DNA from: Allomuricauda ruestringensis DSM 13258
GTDB lineage: Bacteria; Bacteroidota; Bacteroidia; Flavobacteriales; Flavobacteriaceae
DNA length: 64,000 bases
Assembly: GCF_000224085.1 (NCBI RefSeq)
Contig: NC_015945.1
Location: forward strand, 3,526,501-3,590,500
Direction of reading: 5' to 3'
Every line of letters begins with the position of its first letter. Position 1 is the stretch's first letter. The position numbers and the translations under genes were made by a program. A model generated the notes under the pieces. It did not search any database. It had not been told where the DNA came from and saw only the letters and a list, made by a program, of their open reading frames with translations. Positions 9,072 through 17,011 of this stretch are shown piece after piece.

Positions 9072-11480
9072 ATGAAACCTAACCCTAGTACAAGTAACGA
9101 TATTTCCTTTGACGATTTCAAATCTCAGATTCTTCAAGATTATGAGACAGCTGTCACCAGCAGGGAATGTAGTGTAATGGGGAGACGGGAAGTACTTTCT
9201 GGAAAAGCCAAGTTTGGTATTTTTGGAGATGGAAAGGAACTTCCACAGTTGGCCATGGCAAGGGCATTTCAAGATGGTGATTTTAGGAGCGGGTATTACC
9301 GTGACCAGACCTTTATGATGGCATTGGGCTATTTAAGTCCAAAGGCCTTTTTTCACGGACTTTATGCCACTACGGACTTGGAGAAAGAGCCCATGAGTGC
9401 CGGAAGGCAAATGGGCGGCCATTTTGTAACCCATAGTTTAAATGAAGATGGTTCTTGGAAAAACCTAACGGAACAAAAAAACAGTAGCGCAGATATTTCC
9501 TGTACAGCAGGCCAAATGCCTCGCTTGCTTGGTTTGGCCCAAGCCTCTAAAATATATCGCAATGTTGACGGCATTGATCAGACCAACTTCTCCAAAAATG
9601 GAGATGAAGTAGCTTGGGGGACCATCGGTAACGCCAGTACCAGCGAAGGACATTTTTTTGAGACAATGAATGCCGCTGGGGTAATGCAAGTGCCCATGGT
9701 CGTCTGTATTTGGGATGATGAATACGGTATTTCCGTGCCATCGGAATATCACACCACCAAAGGTGATATCTCCGAAGCCCTTAGCGGATTGCAACGTGAT
9801 GACGACAAAAAGGGCTTTGAAATATTAAAAGTAAAGGGGTGGGATTACACCGCCCTGATCCATGCTTTTGAAAATGCTTCGGACATTGCCAGGGAAGGTC
9901 ATGTGCCCGTACTTATCCATGTAACAGAGCTTACCCAACCCCAAGGTCACTCTACTTCGGGCTCGCATGAAAGATACAAGTCCTCCGAGCGTTTGGAATG
10001 GGAACGGGAAAATGATTGTAACAAACGTTTTAGAGAGTGGATTCTTGAGAACGGCATAAGTACCGAAGAGTATCTTAAAAAAGTGGAACGTGAAATAAAG
10101 CACAAAGTGCGTGCTGCCAAAAAAGAAGCATGGTCCGAGTTTTTAAAACCACAATTGGCCGCTAAAAAAGAATTGGTACCACTACTGGAAAAGACAGCAA
10201 ACCAAAGTCCAAATCGTGCTTTTATAACCAAATTGAAGAACGACTTAATAGCTATCGAGGAACCCTTGAAAAAGGATTTAGCGTCCAAATCCAGACAAGC
10301 GCTTCGTTATCTTTTGGGGGAATCTACACCAGAGAAAAAACAGCTTCAACAATGGGTGGATGATTTCTTGGCAACCAATGAGCCACAATTTAGCTCACAT
10401 CTATATAACGAACTTGGTAATAAAGCCACCAAAGTGGAACAAGTACTCCCCTCCTATTCCAATGAGAGCGAGGTAGATGGTAGAATCATTTTAAGGGACA
10501 ATTTTGACGCCCTTTTCACTAAGTATCCAGAAGCTTTGGTATTTGGCGAGGATACTGGGAATATTGGAGATGTAAACCAAGGGCTTGAAGGGCTTCAAAA
10601 GAAATATGGAGAATTAAGGGTCGCCGATACGGGAATACGCGAAACTTCCATAATAGGACAGGGAATTGGAATGGCACTACGAGGTTTGCGCCCCATTGCC
10701 GAAATACAATATTTGGATTACATTCTTTACGCTATCCAAACATTGAGCGACGATTTGGCAACGCTAATGTACCGAACCGTCGGAAAACAAAAGGCGCCGC
10801 TTATTGTACGTACCAGAGGACACCGTTTGGAGGGAATATGGCACTCTGGCTCACCCATGGGCGGATTGATCAATTTGTTACGGGGAATGTACATCCTTAC
10901 TCCCAGAAACATGACACAGGCCGCAGGTTTCTACAACACACTTATGAAAAGTGACGAACCTGCCTTGATTATCGAAAGCCTGAACGGGTATCGTTTAAAA
11001 GAAAAGAAACCTTCCAATTTAGGTGAGTTCTGCACGCCGATCGGTAAAGTGGAAACCCTAAAAGAAGGAACGGACATTACATTGCTATCCTACGGTTCCA
11101 CCCTTAGGATTGTGGAAAAAGTAGCCAACGACCTTTTGGAAGTAGGTATAGATGCAGAAGTGATTGATGCCCAATCATTGCTTCCATTTGATTTGGAACA
11201 TGATGTGGTGAAAAGTCTGCAAAAAACCAACAGATTCTTGGTAATCGATGAAGATGTTCCCGGTGGATGCTCTGCCTATTTATTGCAAGAAGTGGTCGAA
11301 AAACAAGGAGGCTACCGTTATTTGGACAGTGCTCCACAAACCTTGTCAGCAAAAGCGCACCGTCCAGCTTACGCATCAGATGGGGATTACTTTTCCAAAC
11401 CCAACGCTGAGGACATTTTTGAGAAGGTTTACCAGATTATGCACGAATCCGACCCGAAATCCTACCCAGCGCTTAGGTAA
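9072..11480 (+). CDS. Fused alpha/beta E1 of a branched-chain 2-oxoacid dehydrogenase-type complex
   Basis: 802 residues joining both E1 subunits in one chain, an arrangement common in Bacteroidota. The alpha half has the thiamine-diphosphate fold with GNASTSEGHFFETMNAAG and CIWDDEYGISVP near residues 195-230. The beta half starts near residue 470 with LVFGEDTGNIGDVNQG, followed by VRTRGHRLEGIWHS and the terminal transketolase-C domain (VIDEDVPGGCSAY). The predicted role is decarboxylation of branched-chain 2-oxoacids and acylation of E2 lipoyl groups in the cytosol, feeding branched fatty acid synthesis or catabolism. No E2 or E3 gene is nearby. Confidence 0.9.
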   Translation: MKPNPSTSNDISFDDFKSQILQDYETAVTSRECSVMGRREVLSGKAKFGIFGDGKELPQLAMARAFQDGDFRSGYYRDQTFMMALGYLSPKAFFHGLYATTDLEKEPMSAGRQMGGHFVTHSLNEDGSWKNLTEQKNSSADISCTAGQMPRLLGLAQASKIYRNVDGIDQTNFSKNGDEVAWGTIGNASTSEGHFFETMNAAGVMQVPMVVCIWDDEYGISVPSEYHTTKGDISEALSGLQRDDDKKGFEILKVKGWDYTALIHAFENASDIAREGHVPVLIHVTELTQPQGHSTSGSHERYKSSERLEWERENDCNKRFREWILENGISTEEYLKKVEREIKHKVRAAKKEAWSEFLKPQLAAKKELVPLLEKTANQSPNRAFITKLKNDLIAIEEPLKKDLASKSRQALRYLLGESTPEKKQLQQWVDDFLATNEPQFSSHLYNELGNKATKVEQVLPSYSNESEVDGRIILRDNFDALFTKYPEALVFGEDTGNIGDVNQGLEGLQKKYGELRVADTGIRETSIIGQGIGMALRGLRPIAEIQYLDYILYAIQTLSDDLATLMYRTVGKQKAPLIVRTRGHRLEGIWHSGSPMGGLINLLRGMYILTPRNMTQAAGFYNTLMKSDEPALIIESLNGYRLKEKKPSNLGEFCTPIGKVETLKEGTDITLLSYGSTLRIVEKVANDLLEVGIDAEVIDAQSLLPFDLEHDVVKSLQKTNRFLVIDEDVPGGCSAYLLQEVVEKQGGYRYLDSAPQTLSAKAHRPAYASDGDYFSKPNAEDIFEKVYQIMHESDPKSYPALR

Positions 11481-11589
11481 TGTTTTTTCTCCGGTGTGGA
11501 TTCTCCCAAAAACACTTTTCGTCAATTATTGTTACGTTTTTTAAAACATAATTTATACATTCACACGGATTAAAAATTTTTCCCCAAGA

Positions 11590-11967
11590 ATGAAAAACAA
11601 TACTTTGATACACCTAGGGCTTGCTTTGCTTAGAATTGTACCATCTGCATTTATGCTAACCCACGGCTACCCTAAACTTATGAATCTGATCAACGGTAAC
11701 ACGGAATTTGTCAACCCTTTTGGTATTGGTCAAGCTCCGTCTCTTTTTTTGGCCGTTGTTGGTGAATTTATTTGTCCACTTTTAATCATTATAGGTTTTA
11801 AAACCAGATGGGCCGCTATACCTACCGCAATAACCATGTTTGTTGCAGGCTTTATGATCCACGGAGCTGATCCATTCGGAAAAAAGGAGATGGCTTTACT
11901 TTACCTAACCATATTTGTGGTCATCATGCTATTGGGTCCAGGTAAATACAGCGTGGACAAAAAGTAA
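11590..11967 (+). CDS. DoxX-family membrane protein
   Basis: 125 residues with four hydrophobic spans. The first helix carries the LALLRIVPSAFMLTHGYPKL motif, with the arginine and HGxxK typical of the DoxX/DoxD-like family; later spans are FLAVVGEFICPLLIIIGF, AITMFVAGFMIHG and ALLYLTIFVVIMLLG. These are small inner-membrane proteins of loosely defined redox or quinone-linked function. Its stop lies only 2 bases from the stop of convergent holA, with no obvious terminator between them. Confidence 0.88.
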   Translation: MKNNTLIHLGLALLRIVPSAFMLTHGYPKLMNLINGNTEFVNPFGIGQAPSLFLAVVGEFICPLLIIIGFKTRWAAIPTAITMFVAGFMIHGADPFGKKEMALLYLTIFVVIMLLGPGKYSVDKK

Positions 11968-11969
11968 TC

Positions 11970-12971
11970 CTAGATTATTTCGGATAGGAGTTCTTTTAAT
12001 AAGTCGGCTTGTGTCATATTGCTGGCCCCTACCCCTTTGCCTTTTAAATCCAATGTCCTTAGACTGGAGATAATACTGCTCACCCTTTTCATAGGGTAGT
12101 TTTTTGCGGCCACTACATACTCGTTCACAAAGTATGGATTTACTCCCAATACTTTGGCCACATTACTTGGAGAATGGTCTTTAAGTCCGTGATACTGTAA
12201 CAACTGCGTAAAGAATGTGTTCAACAGCGTAACCGTAACCACAAATGGGTTGTCCTTTGGATTTTGGGCAAAGTAGTCAATAATTTGGGATACCTTTTTT
12301 ACGTTGCGTTCACCAATTGCCTTTTTCAGCTCAAAATTGTTGAAATCCTTGCTAATGCCGATATGCTCCTCTATCAAATCAGGTGTGATTTCGGTAGTTG
12401 GGGGCACAACCAAGGTCAATTTTTCAAGCTCATTGCTGATTTTGCTCAAGTCCGTTCCCAAAAACTCCACGAGCATCACGCAAGATTTTGGTGATATCTT
12501 ATATTTTTTGCTGGCCAAAGTTCTCCTTATCCAATCTGCAACTTGGTTATCGTAAAGCTTTTTACTTTCAAAAAGTTCCCCACTCTTTTTTATGGTCTTG
12601 TAGAGTTTTTTACGCTTATCCAATTTTTTATACTTGTAACAAAGCACCAAAATAGTGGTTGGTTGAGGGTTATCGGCATACGGAACAAGGTTTTCGATGG
12701 TTCTGGAAAGGTGCTGCGCCTCTTTAACTATAACAACCTGGTGCTGGGCCATCATCGGAAACCGCTTGGCATTGGCAACTATTTCATCAACAGAGGTCTC
12801 TTTGCCATAAAGCACCATTTGGTTAAATCCTTTTTCATCCTCCGTAAGAACATTTTCGGCTATGTACTGGGTAATACGGTCAATATAGTAAGGCTCCTCC
12901 CCCATTAAAAAATAAATAGGTTTTGGGTTTCCCTTATTGATTTCCGATACAATCTCTTTTACTTTGTCCAT
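11970..12971 (-). CDS. holA: DNA polymerase III subunit delta
   Basis: 333 residues. The start VKEIVSEINKGNPKPIYFLMGEEPYYID is followed by an AAA+-like fold without a working Walker A, as usual for delta, the clamp-loader wrench that opens the beta clamp. Further family landmarks are VIVKEAQHL, the EFLGTDLSKISNELEKL helix and the C-terminal collar domain. ATG at 12971. It diverges from the HsdR-N-type gene at 12998 with only 26 bases between start codons, so the promoters must overlap. Confidence 0.93.
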   Translation of the reverse strand: MDKVKEIVSEINKGNPKPIYFLMGEEPYYIDRITQYIAENVLTEDEKGFNQMVLYGKETSVDEIVANAKRFPMMAQHQVVIVKEAQHLSRTIENLVPYADNPQPTTILVLCYKYKKLDKRKKLYKTIKKSGELFESKKLYDNQVADWIRRTLASKKYKISPKSCVMLVEFLGTDLSKISNELEKLTLVVPPTTEITPDLIEEHIGISKDFNNFELKKAIGERNVKKVSQIIDYFAQNPKDNPFVVTVTLLNTFFTQLLQYHGLKDHSPSNVAKVLGVNPYFVNEYVVAAKNYPMKRVSSIISSLRTLDLKGKGVGASNMTQADLLKELLSEII

Positions 12972-12997
12972 TCAATTTATATCACCAGTTTTGTAGC

Positions 12998-13444
12998 ATG
13001 CAAGCTTTGAACTTTCCGCCCTATTCATTTCGTATCAAAAATAGCCAAAATAGACAGTACATTTTTGACGATATCCGTAAAAAATTTGTGGTACTCCAAC
13101 CTGAAGAATGGGTACGACAGCATGTACTTCATTTTTTGGTGTATACGAAGAACTACCCTAAAAGCTTGGTGAATGCCGAAAAGCAACTAACGGTCAACAA
13201 ACTCAAGAAACGCTACGATATTGTTGTTTTTAATTCGGATGGTTCTATTTTTCTACTTGTAGAGTGCAAAGCACCGGAAATTAAAATAACCCAATCCACC
13301 TTCGACCAGATTGCGAGGTACAACTATCAACTAAAAGCTAACTACCTAATGGTGACCAATGGTTTGGAACATTATTATTGTGAAATGGACCACGGGAATG
13401 AAAAATACAGGTTTTTAGAGGAAATTCCTGATTTTAGCCGTTAA
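12998..13444 (+). CDS. HsdR N-terminal-type nuclease-fold protein
   Basis: 148 residues resembling the N-terminal domain of type I restriction subunit R (HSDR_N_2), standing alone. The PD-(D/E)xK core is visible: E36/E37 in the first helix, D74 in KRYDIVVF and E89-C-K91 in LLVECKAP, then a QIARYN helix. No helicase domain, methylase or specificity gene is nearby, so this is not a restriction system; a housekeeping DNA-repair or recombination role next to holA is an inference. It is divergent from holA and 12 bases upstream of the glycosyltransferase, with which it may be co-transcribed. Confidence 0.8.
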   Translation: MQALNFPPYSFRIKNSQNRQYIFDDIRKKFVVLQPEEWVRQHVLHFLVYTKNYPKSLVNAEKQLTVNKLKKRYDIVVFNSDGSIFLLVECKAPEIKITQSTFDQIARYNYQLKANYLMVTNGLEHYYCEMDHGNEKYRFLEEIPDFSR

Positions 13445-13456
13445 TTTGCCTCCGTT

Positions 13457-14458
13457 TTGAAAATTGCCGTCGTCATACTCAATTGGAATGGGGAAGCCTT
13501 ACTCGAAAGGTTTCTGCCTTCGGTTATGGAATGTTCCGGAGGAGCTGATATTTATGTTGTGGACAATGCCAGCACCGATGGTTCGGTCGATTTTTTAAAA
13601 CAACACTACCCCACTATTGGTATTGTTCAGAATACATCCAACGGAGGCTTTGCCAAAGGTTACAATGATGGACTTAAAAACATTGAGGCAGATGTGTTCT
13701 GCTTGTTGAATTCTGATGTTGAGGTAACTCCAAACTGGCTGGAACCCATAAAAGAAGCCTTTAACACCCTTCCTGATGCCTCCATAATCCAACCCAAAGT
13801 ATTGGATCTTAACCAAAAGGACCATTTTGAATATGCCGGTGCAGCTGGAGGGTTTATAGACATGTTCGGTTATCCTTTTTGTAGGGGACGCATATTCCAG
13901 ACCATAGAAAAGGACGAGGGACAATACGACGATGTAAAAGAAGTATTTTGGGCCACAGGTGCCTGTATGTTTATTAAAAGTGATGTATTCCGAAAACTAG
14001 GCGGCTTCGATGAGGACTATTTTGCCCATCAAGAAGAAATTGATCTGTGTTGGCGGGCCAAAAATGCCGGACACAAAGTGTATTACGTTGGCCAAAGCCA
14101 TGTGTATCATTTAGGAGGCAGCACATTGTCCAACATGAATCCCAAGAAAACTTTTCTGAATTTCAGGAACTCGCTCTACTCCATTACAAAAAATCTTCCA
14201 AGAAAAAAAGCACTGCCCATAATTTTTGTCCGTTTACTATTGGATGGCATTGCTGCCGTGCGATTCATTTTTCAATTAAAGTTCGATCACTGTTTTGCCA
14301 TTTTAAAGGCTCATCTCAGTTTTTATGTTAACTTTATAAAAATGTACAGAAAGCGCGAAAAAGCTAATTTTTTATTAAAGTACCACATTACGACATCCAT
14401 AGTATGGTCCTATTTCGTACATCAAGTAAATAATTTTAACATTTTAGTAAAAGATTAA
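13457..14458 (+). CDS. Glycosyltransferase family 2
   Basis: 333 residues starting from TTG at 13457, supported because it opens straight into the canonical N-terminus IAVVILNWNGEALLERFLPS. A GT-A fold is shown by DNASTDGS near residue 38, the acidic metal-binding NSDVEV near 85 and GGFDEDYFAHQEEIDLCWR near 180. The family transfers sugars, often rhamnose-like, from nucleotide donors onto lipid-linked or surface glycans at the inner face of the membrane. The C-terminal 80 residues are basic and hydrophobic, suggesting membrane association. It is not in a polysaccharide cluster. Confidence 0.9.
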   Translation: MKIAVVILNWNGEALLERFLPSVMECSGGADIYVVDNASTDGSVDFLKQHYPTIGIVQNTSNGGFAKGYNDGLKNIEADVFCLLNSDVEVTPNWLEPIKEAFNTLPDASIIQPKVLDLNQKDHFEYAGAAGGFIDMFGYPFCRGRIFQTIEKDEGQYDDVKEVFWATGACMFIKSDVFRKLGGFDEDYFAHQEEIDLCWRAKNAGHKVYYVGQSHVYHLGGSTLSNMNPKKTFLNFRNSLYSITKNLPRKKALPIIFVRLLLDGIAAVRFIFQLKFDHCFAILKAHLSFYVNFIKMYRKREKANFLLKYHITTSIVWSYFVHQVNNFNILVKD

Positions 14459-14491
14459 CGATGCCGAAATATAGATACCTTGCTTTTTATC

Positions 14492-14499
14492 TAATTTTG
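14492..14499 (+). promoter_or_regulatory. -7 element TAATTTTG upstream of the OmpA-type lipoprotein
   Basis: A perfect TAnnTTTG match 55 bases before the ATG at 14555 in a 96-base AT-rich gap. A second near match, GACATTTG, lies at 14512-14519. No unambiguous -33 partner. Confidence 0.35.
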
Positions 14500-14554
14500 G
14501 TATTGTTTTTCGACATTTGATAAATCTAACAATCCTTAAATTATATTCTGAACT

Positions 14555-15427
14555 ATGAAAAAATTTTTTCTAGGAACATTGGCGATGACAGTTCTTCTAT
14601 CTTCTTGCGTATCGCAAAAGAAATATGCCGATCTTGAAGCCAAACACAAAGAAACCCAAGACCTATTGAATTCTGCAACCGTTAAATTGAACGATTGCTT
14701 GGAAGAAAAAGCAACTGCAGATTCCAGGTTGAAAACACTTGAAGACCAAAACGCATTCCTTAAAGCAAATAACCAAGAGCTCATCAACAACATGGGCAAC
14801 TTGACAACGCTTACTACAAAAGGTGCCGAAAACCTTGAGAAATCATTGGAAAGTCTTCGTGAAAAAGACCTTACCATCAGAAAATTACAAGATGCCGTTA
14901 CACGTAGAGACTCTGTAAACCTTGCTTTGGTACAGAGCCTAAAAGGCGTATTGGGCAACTTGGATGACGAAGACATCGAAATCAGTGTTGAAAAAGGTGT
15001 GGTATTCGTATCCATTTCCGACAAATTGTTGTTTAGAAGTGGAAGCTACAACGTAACAAATGCTGCAAAAGAAGTGCTTGGCAAAGTAGCCAAAGTGGTG
15101 AACAACAAGCCTGATTTTGAATTTATGGTAGAAGGACACACCGACAACGTACCATACAGAAGTGGTGTACTATTGGATAACTGGGACCTAAGTGCCAAAA
15201 GAGCAACATCTGTTGTTAGAATCCTACAAAACGACTTTGGTGTAGACCCTGCTAGAATGACAGCTGCTGGACGTAGTTACTACATACCACTTGTTGACAA
15301 CGATACTTCTGCCAATAGAGCCAAGAACAGAAGAACAAGAATTGTTGTACTTCCAAAAATCGATCAGTTCTACAACATGATCGAAGAAGGAATGAAAGAT
15401 CCTGCAATCGGCGGTACAGGCAAATAA
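14555..15427 (+). CDS. OmpA-family peptidoglycan-binding lipoprotein
   Basis: 290 residues. A lipoprotein signal peptide ends at LLSSC with Cys18 as the lipidation site. Residues 20-125 form a heptad-rich coiled coil. The C-terminal OmpA-like domain has VEGHTDNVPYRSG, NWDLSAKRATSVVRIL and NRRTRIVVLP, that is, the Asp and Arg that bind diaminopimelate in peptidoglycan. Expected at the outer membrane, tethering it to the wall. A strong palindromic terminator follows 24 bases after the stop. A degenerate paralogue lies at 27669-28442. Confidence 0.93.
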   Translation: MKKFFLGTLAMTVLLSSCVSQKKYADLEAKHKETQDLLNSATVKLNDCLEEKATADSRLKTLEDQNAFLKANNQELINNMGNLTTLTTKGAENLEKSLESLREKDLTIRKLQDAVTRRDSVNLALVQSLKGVLGNLDDEDIEISVEKGVVFVSISDKLLFRSGSYNVTNAAKEVLGKVAKVVNNKPDFEFMVEGHTDNVPYRSGVLLDNWDLSAKRATSVVRILQNDFGVDPARMTAAGRSYYIPLVDNDTSANRAKNRRTRIVVLPKIDQFYNMIEEGMKDPAIGGTGK

Positions 15428-15451
15428 GAAATAAGCTTTAGCTTACAATAG

Positions 15452-15478
15452 AAAAGCGGCCAATTGGCCGCTTTTTTT
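15452..15478. terminator. Bidirectional terminator between convergent genes
   Basis: A perfect palindrome, AAAAGCGGCCAA then TTGGCCGCTTTT, with T runs on one side and A on the other, lies between the stops of the OmpA lipoprotein (plus) and the Sua5/YciO gene (minus). Its symmetry lets it serve both transcripts. Confidence 0.88.
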
Positions 15479-15480
15479 AT

Positions 15481-16101
15481 TCAGAATATCTCAAGGCTGC
15501 CCTTGCCCTCCCGTATCACTTCGGGTTCTTCACCGGAAAGATCTATTACTGTAGATGCCACATTATCTCCGTAACCACCATCAATGACAATATCTACAAG
15601 GTTCTGCCATTTCTCATAAATAAGTTCAGGATCTGTGGTATATTCCAAAATGTCGTCATCATCCCGAATAGATGTAGAAACAATAGGGTGGCCCAATTCG
15701 GACACCAATGCCCTGGCAATCGCATTATCGGGCACGCGGATACCCACCGTTTTTTTCTTTTTAAAATCTTTCGGAAGGTTGTTGTTCCCTGGAAGTATAA
15801 AAGTATAAGGCCCGGGAAGGGTACGCTTTAATAATTTAAATGTTGGACCATCTATCTGCCGAACATAATCGGACAAATTACTCAAGTCCGCACAAATAAA
15901 GGACCAATTGGCCTTTTCCAACTTTATCCCTTTTATCCTTGCAATGCGCTGTAGGGCCTTTGAGTTGGTTATATCGCAACCAAGACCGTAAACCGTATCC
16001 GTAGGATAGATTACAAGCCCTCCTTTCCTAAGCACGTTCACAACTTTTTCAACTTGCTTGGGATTCGGGTTTTCTTCGTAAAGTCTTATCAACTCTGCCA
16101 T
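15481..16101 (-). CDS. Sua5/YciO/YrdC-family L-threonylcarbamoyladenylate synthase-like protein
   Basis: 206 residues with the YrdC fold: GGLVIYPTDTVYGLGCDI near residue 27, RIARIKGIKLEKANWSFI near 52, and LPGPYTFILPG, VGIRVPDN and PIVSTSIRDDD later. YrdC/Sua5 enzymes make threonylcarbamoyl-AMP for the t6A37 tRNA modification. The lack of a C-terminal Sua5 domain and the spacing of the basic motif resemble the YciO branch, whose activity is less certain, so I leave the symbol blank. ATG at 16101. It shares the terminator at 15452 with the OmpA lipoprotein gene. Confidence 0.85.
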   Translation of the reverse strand: MAELIRLYEENPNPKQVEKVVNVLRKGGLVIYPTDTVYGLGCDITNSKALQRIARIKGIKLEKANWSFICADLSNLSDYVRQIDGPTFKLLKRTLPGPYTFILPGNNNLPKDFKKKKTVGIRVPDNAIARALVSELGHPIVSTSIRDDDDILEYTTDPELIYEKWQNLVDIVIDGGYGDNVASTVIDLSGEEPEVIREGKGSLEIF

Positions 16102-16318
16102 CTTGTTAAGGAATCAACAACAAAGATAATACTTATACAACCAAATCTACGGCGTTCTGCTAGGCATGTTAAATGTTTGATAATACACACAACCTATCAT
16201 CAGATTCGAATCTTTATAAAGGGAAATGGGCCATTCATCAATTCATACAGGCCATTGGTTGATTTTGACCCTTAACATTAAAATTTATACCCCACCTTTA
16301 GATAAAAATTGCATTCTT

Positions 16319-17011
16319 ATGAGATTGAAAACAATAATTACAGCATGTATTACATTTGGACTTTTGATACCGTTCACAAGCTGTAACAATTCCAACAATA
16401 TGGAACTCGAACAGTTTGATGCTAAAAACACTCTTGCCCAATTGGACAACCTATTCATTCAACTTAATGGGTTGGACACTGTTGATTGTCAAAACTTGGA
16501 TGAAATAGTGACCATCAACGAAAAAATGCGGGGAATAATTGAAAACATAAGGTCCACCAAAAAATTTGACGATTTAGCAGCTGCTTATAATGAAGATGAA
16601 CACCAGATTGGCTTCGTGGTTTCAGAAGATCGGCAATTCGGTGTTTTTTCCTGGAAAACCAAAATGGATTGTATGGGGCACAATATCAAAAACATTGCAC
16701 TTTATAAATCCAACAACAAGGTCGTAGCGTCCTCCCTTTATGGAAAACCCATAATCTACCATGAGATAACATCAAAGAATCAAAACAACGGTAAGACCAT
16801 ATACCTCCTCAATGGTGAAAAAGGGCAATTAAATGCAACTACGAAAGCCTACACTATAACCAATGGGAACTTGGCCGAATCGCAAATCCGTTGTCGGCAA
16901 AACCGCGCGATGGGTATGCTACAACTGGATTTGAGGAAGACACCACTTCTTCGGCCCTACATTGATTTGGGGTTTGCCACACCGTTAAACATCATACAAG
17001 GGTTGATTTAG
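16319..17011 (+). CDS. Hypothetical lipoprotein
   Basis: 230 residues from ATG at 16319. A longer frame back to 16226 exists, but this ATG opens directly into a signal peptide, LKTIITACITFGLLIPFTSC, with lipidation on the terminal Cys. The mature part has an N-terminal helical segment (ELEQFDAKNTLAQLDNLF) and then beta-rich sequence with GVFSWKTKMDCMGH. I do not recognise a family. Probably a periplasmic or outer-membrane lipoprotein. Its 3' end overlaps the convergent hydrolase gene by 4 bases. Confidence 0.75.
   Translation: MRLKTIITACITFGLLIPFTSCNNSNNMELEQFDAKNTLAQLDNLFIQLNGLDTVDCQNLDEIVTINEKMRGIIENIRSTKKFDDLAAAYNEDEHQIGFVVSEDRQFGVFSWKTKMDCMGHNIKNIALYKSNNKVVASSLYGKPIIYHEITSKNQNNGKTIYLLNGEKGQLNATTKAYTITNGNLAESQIRCRQNRAMGMLQLDLRKTPLLRPYIDLGFATPLNIIQGLI

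Noticed and set aside
12998..13444. Remnant of a type I restriction system
   Set aside because: Only the HsdR N-terminal-type domain is present, intact and compact, with no hsdM, hsdS or helicase fragments.
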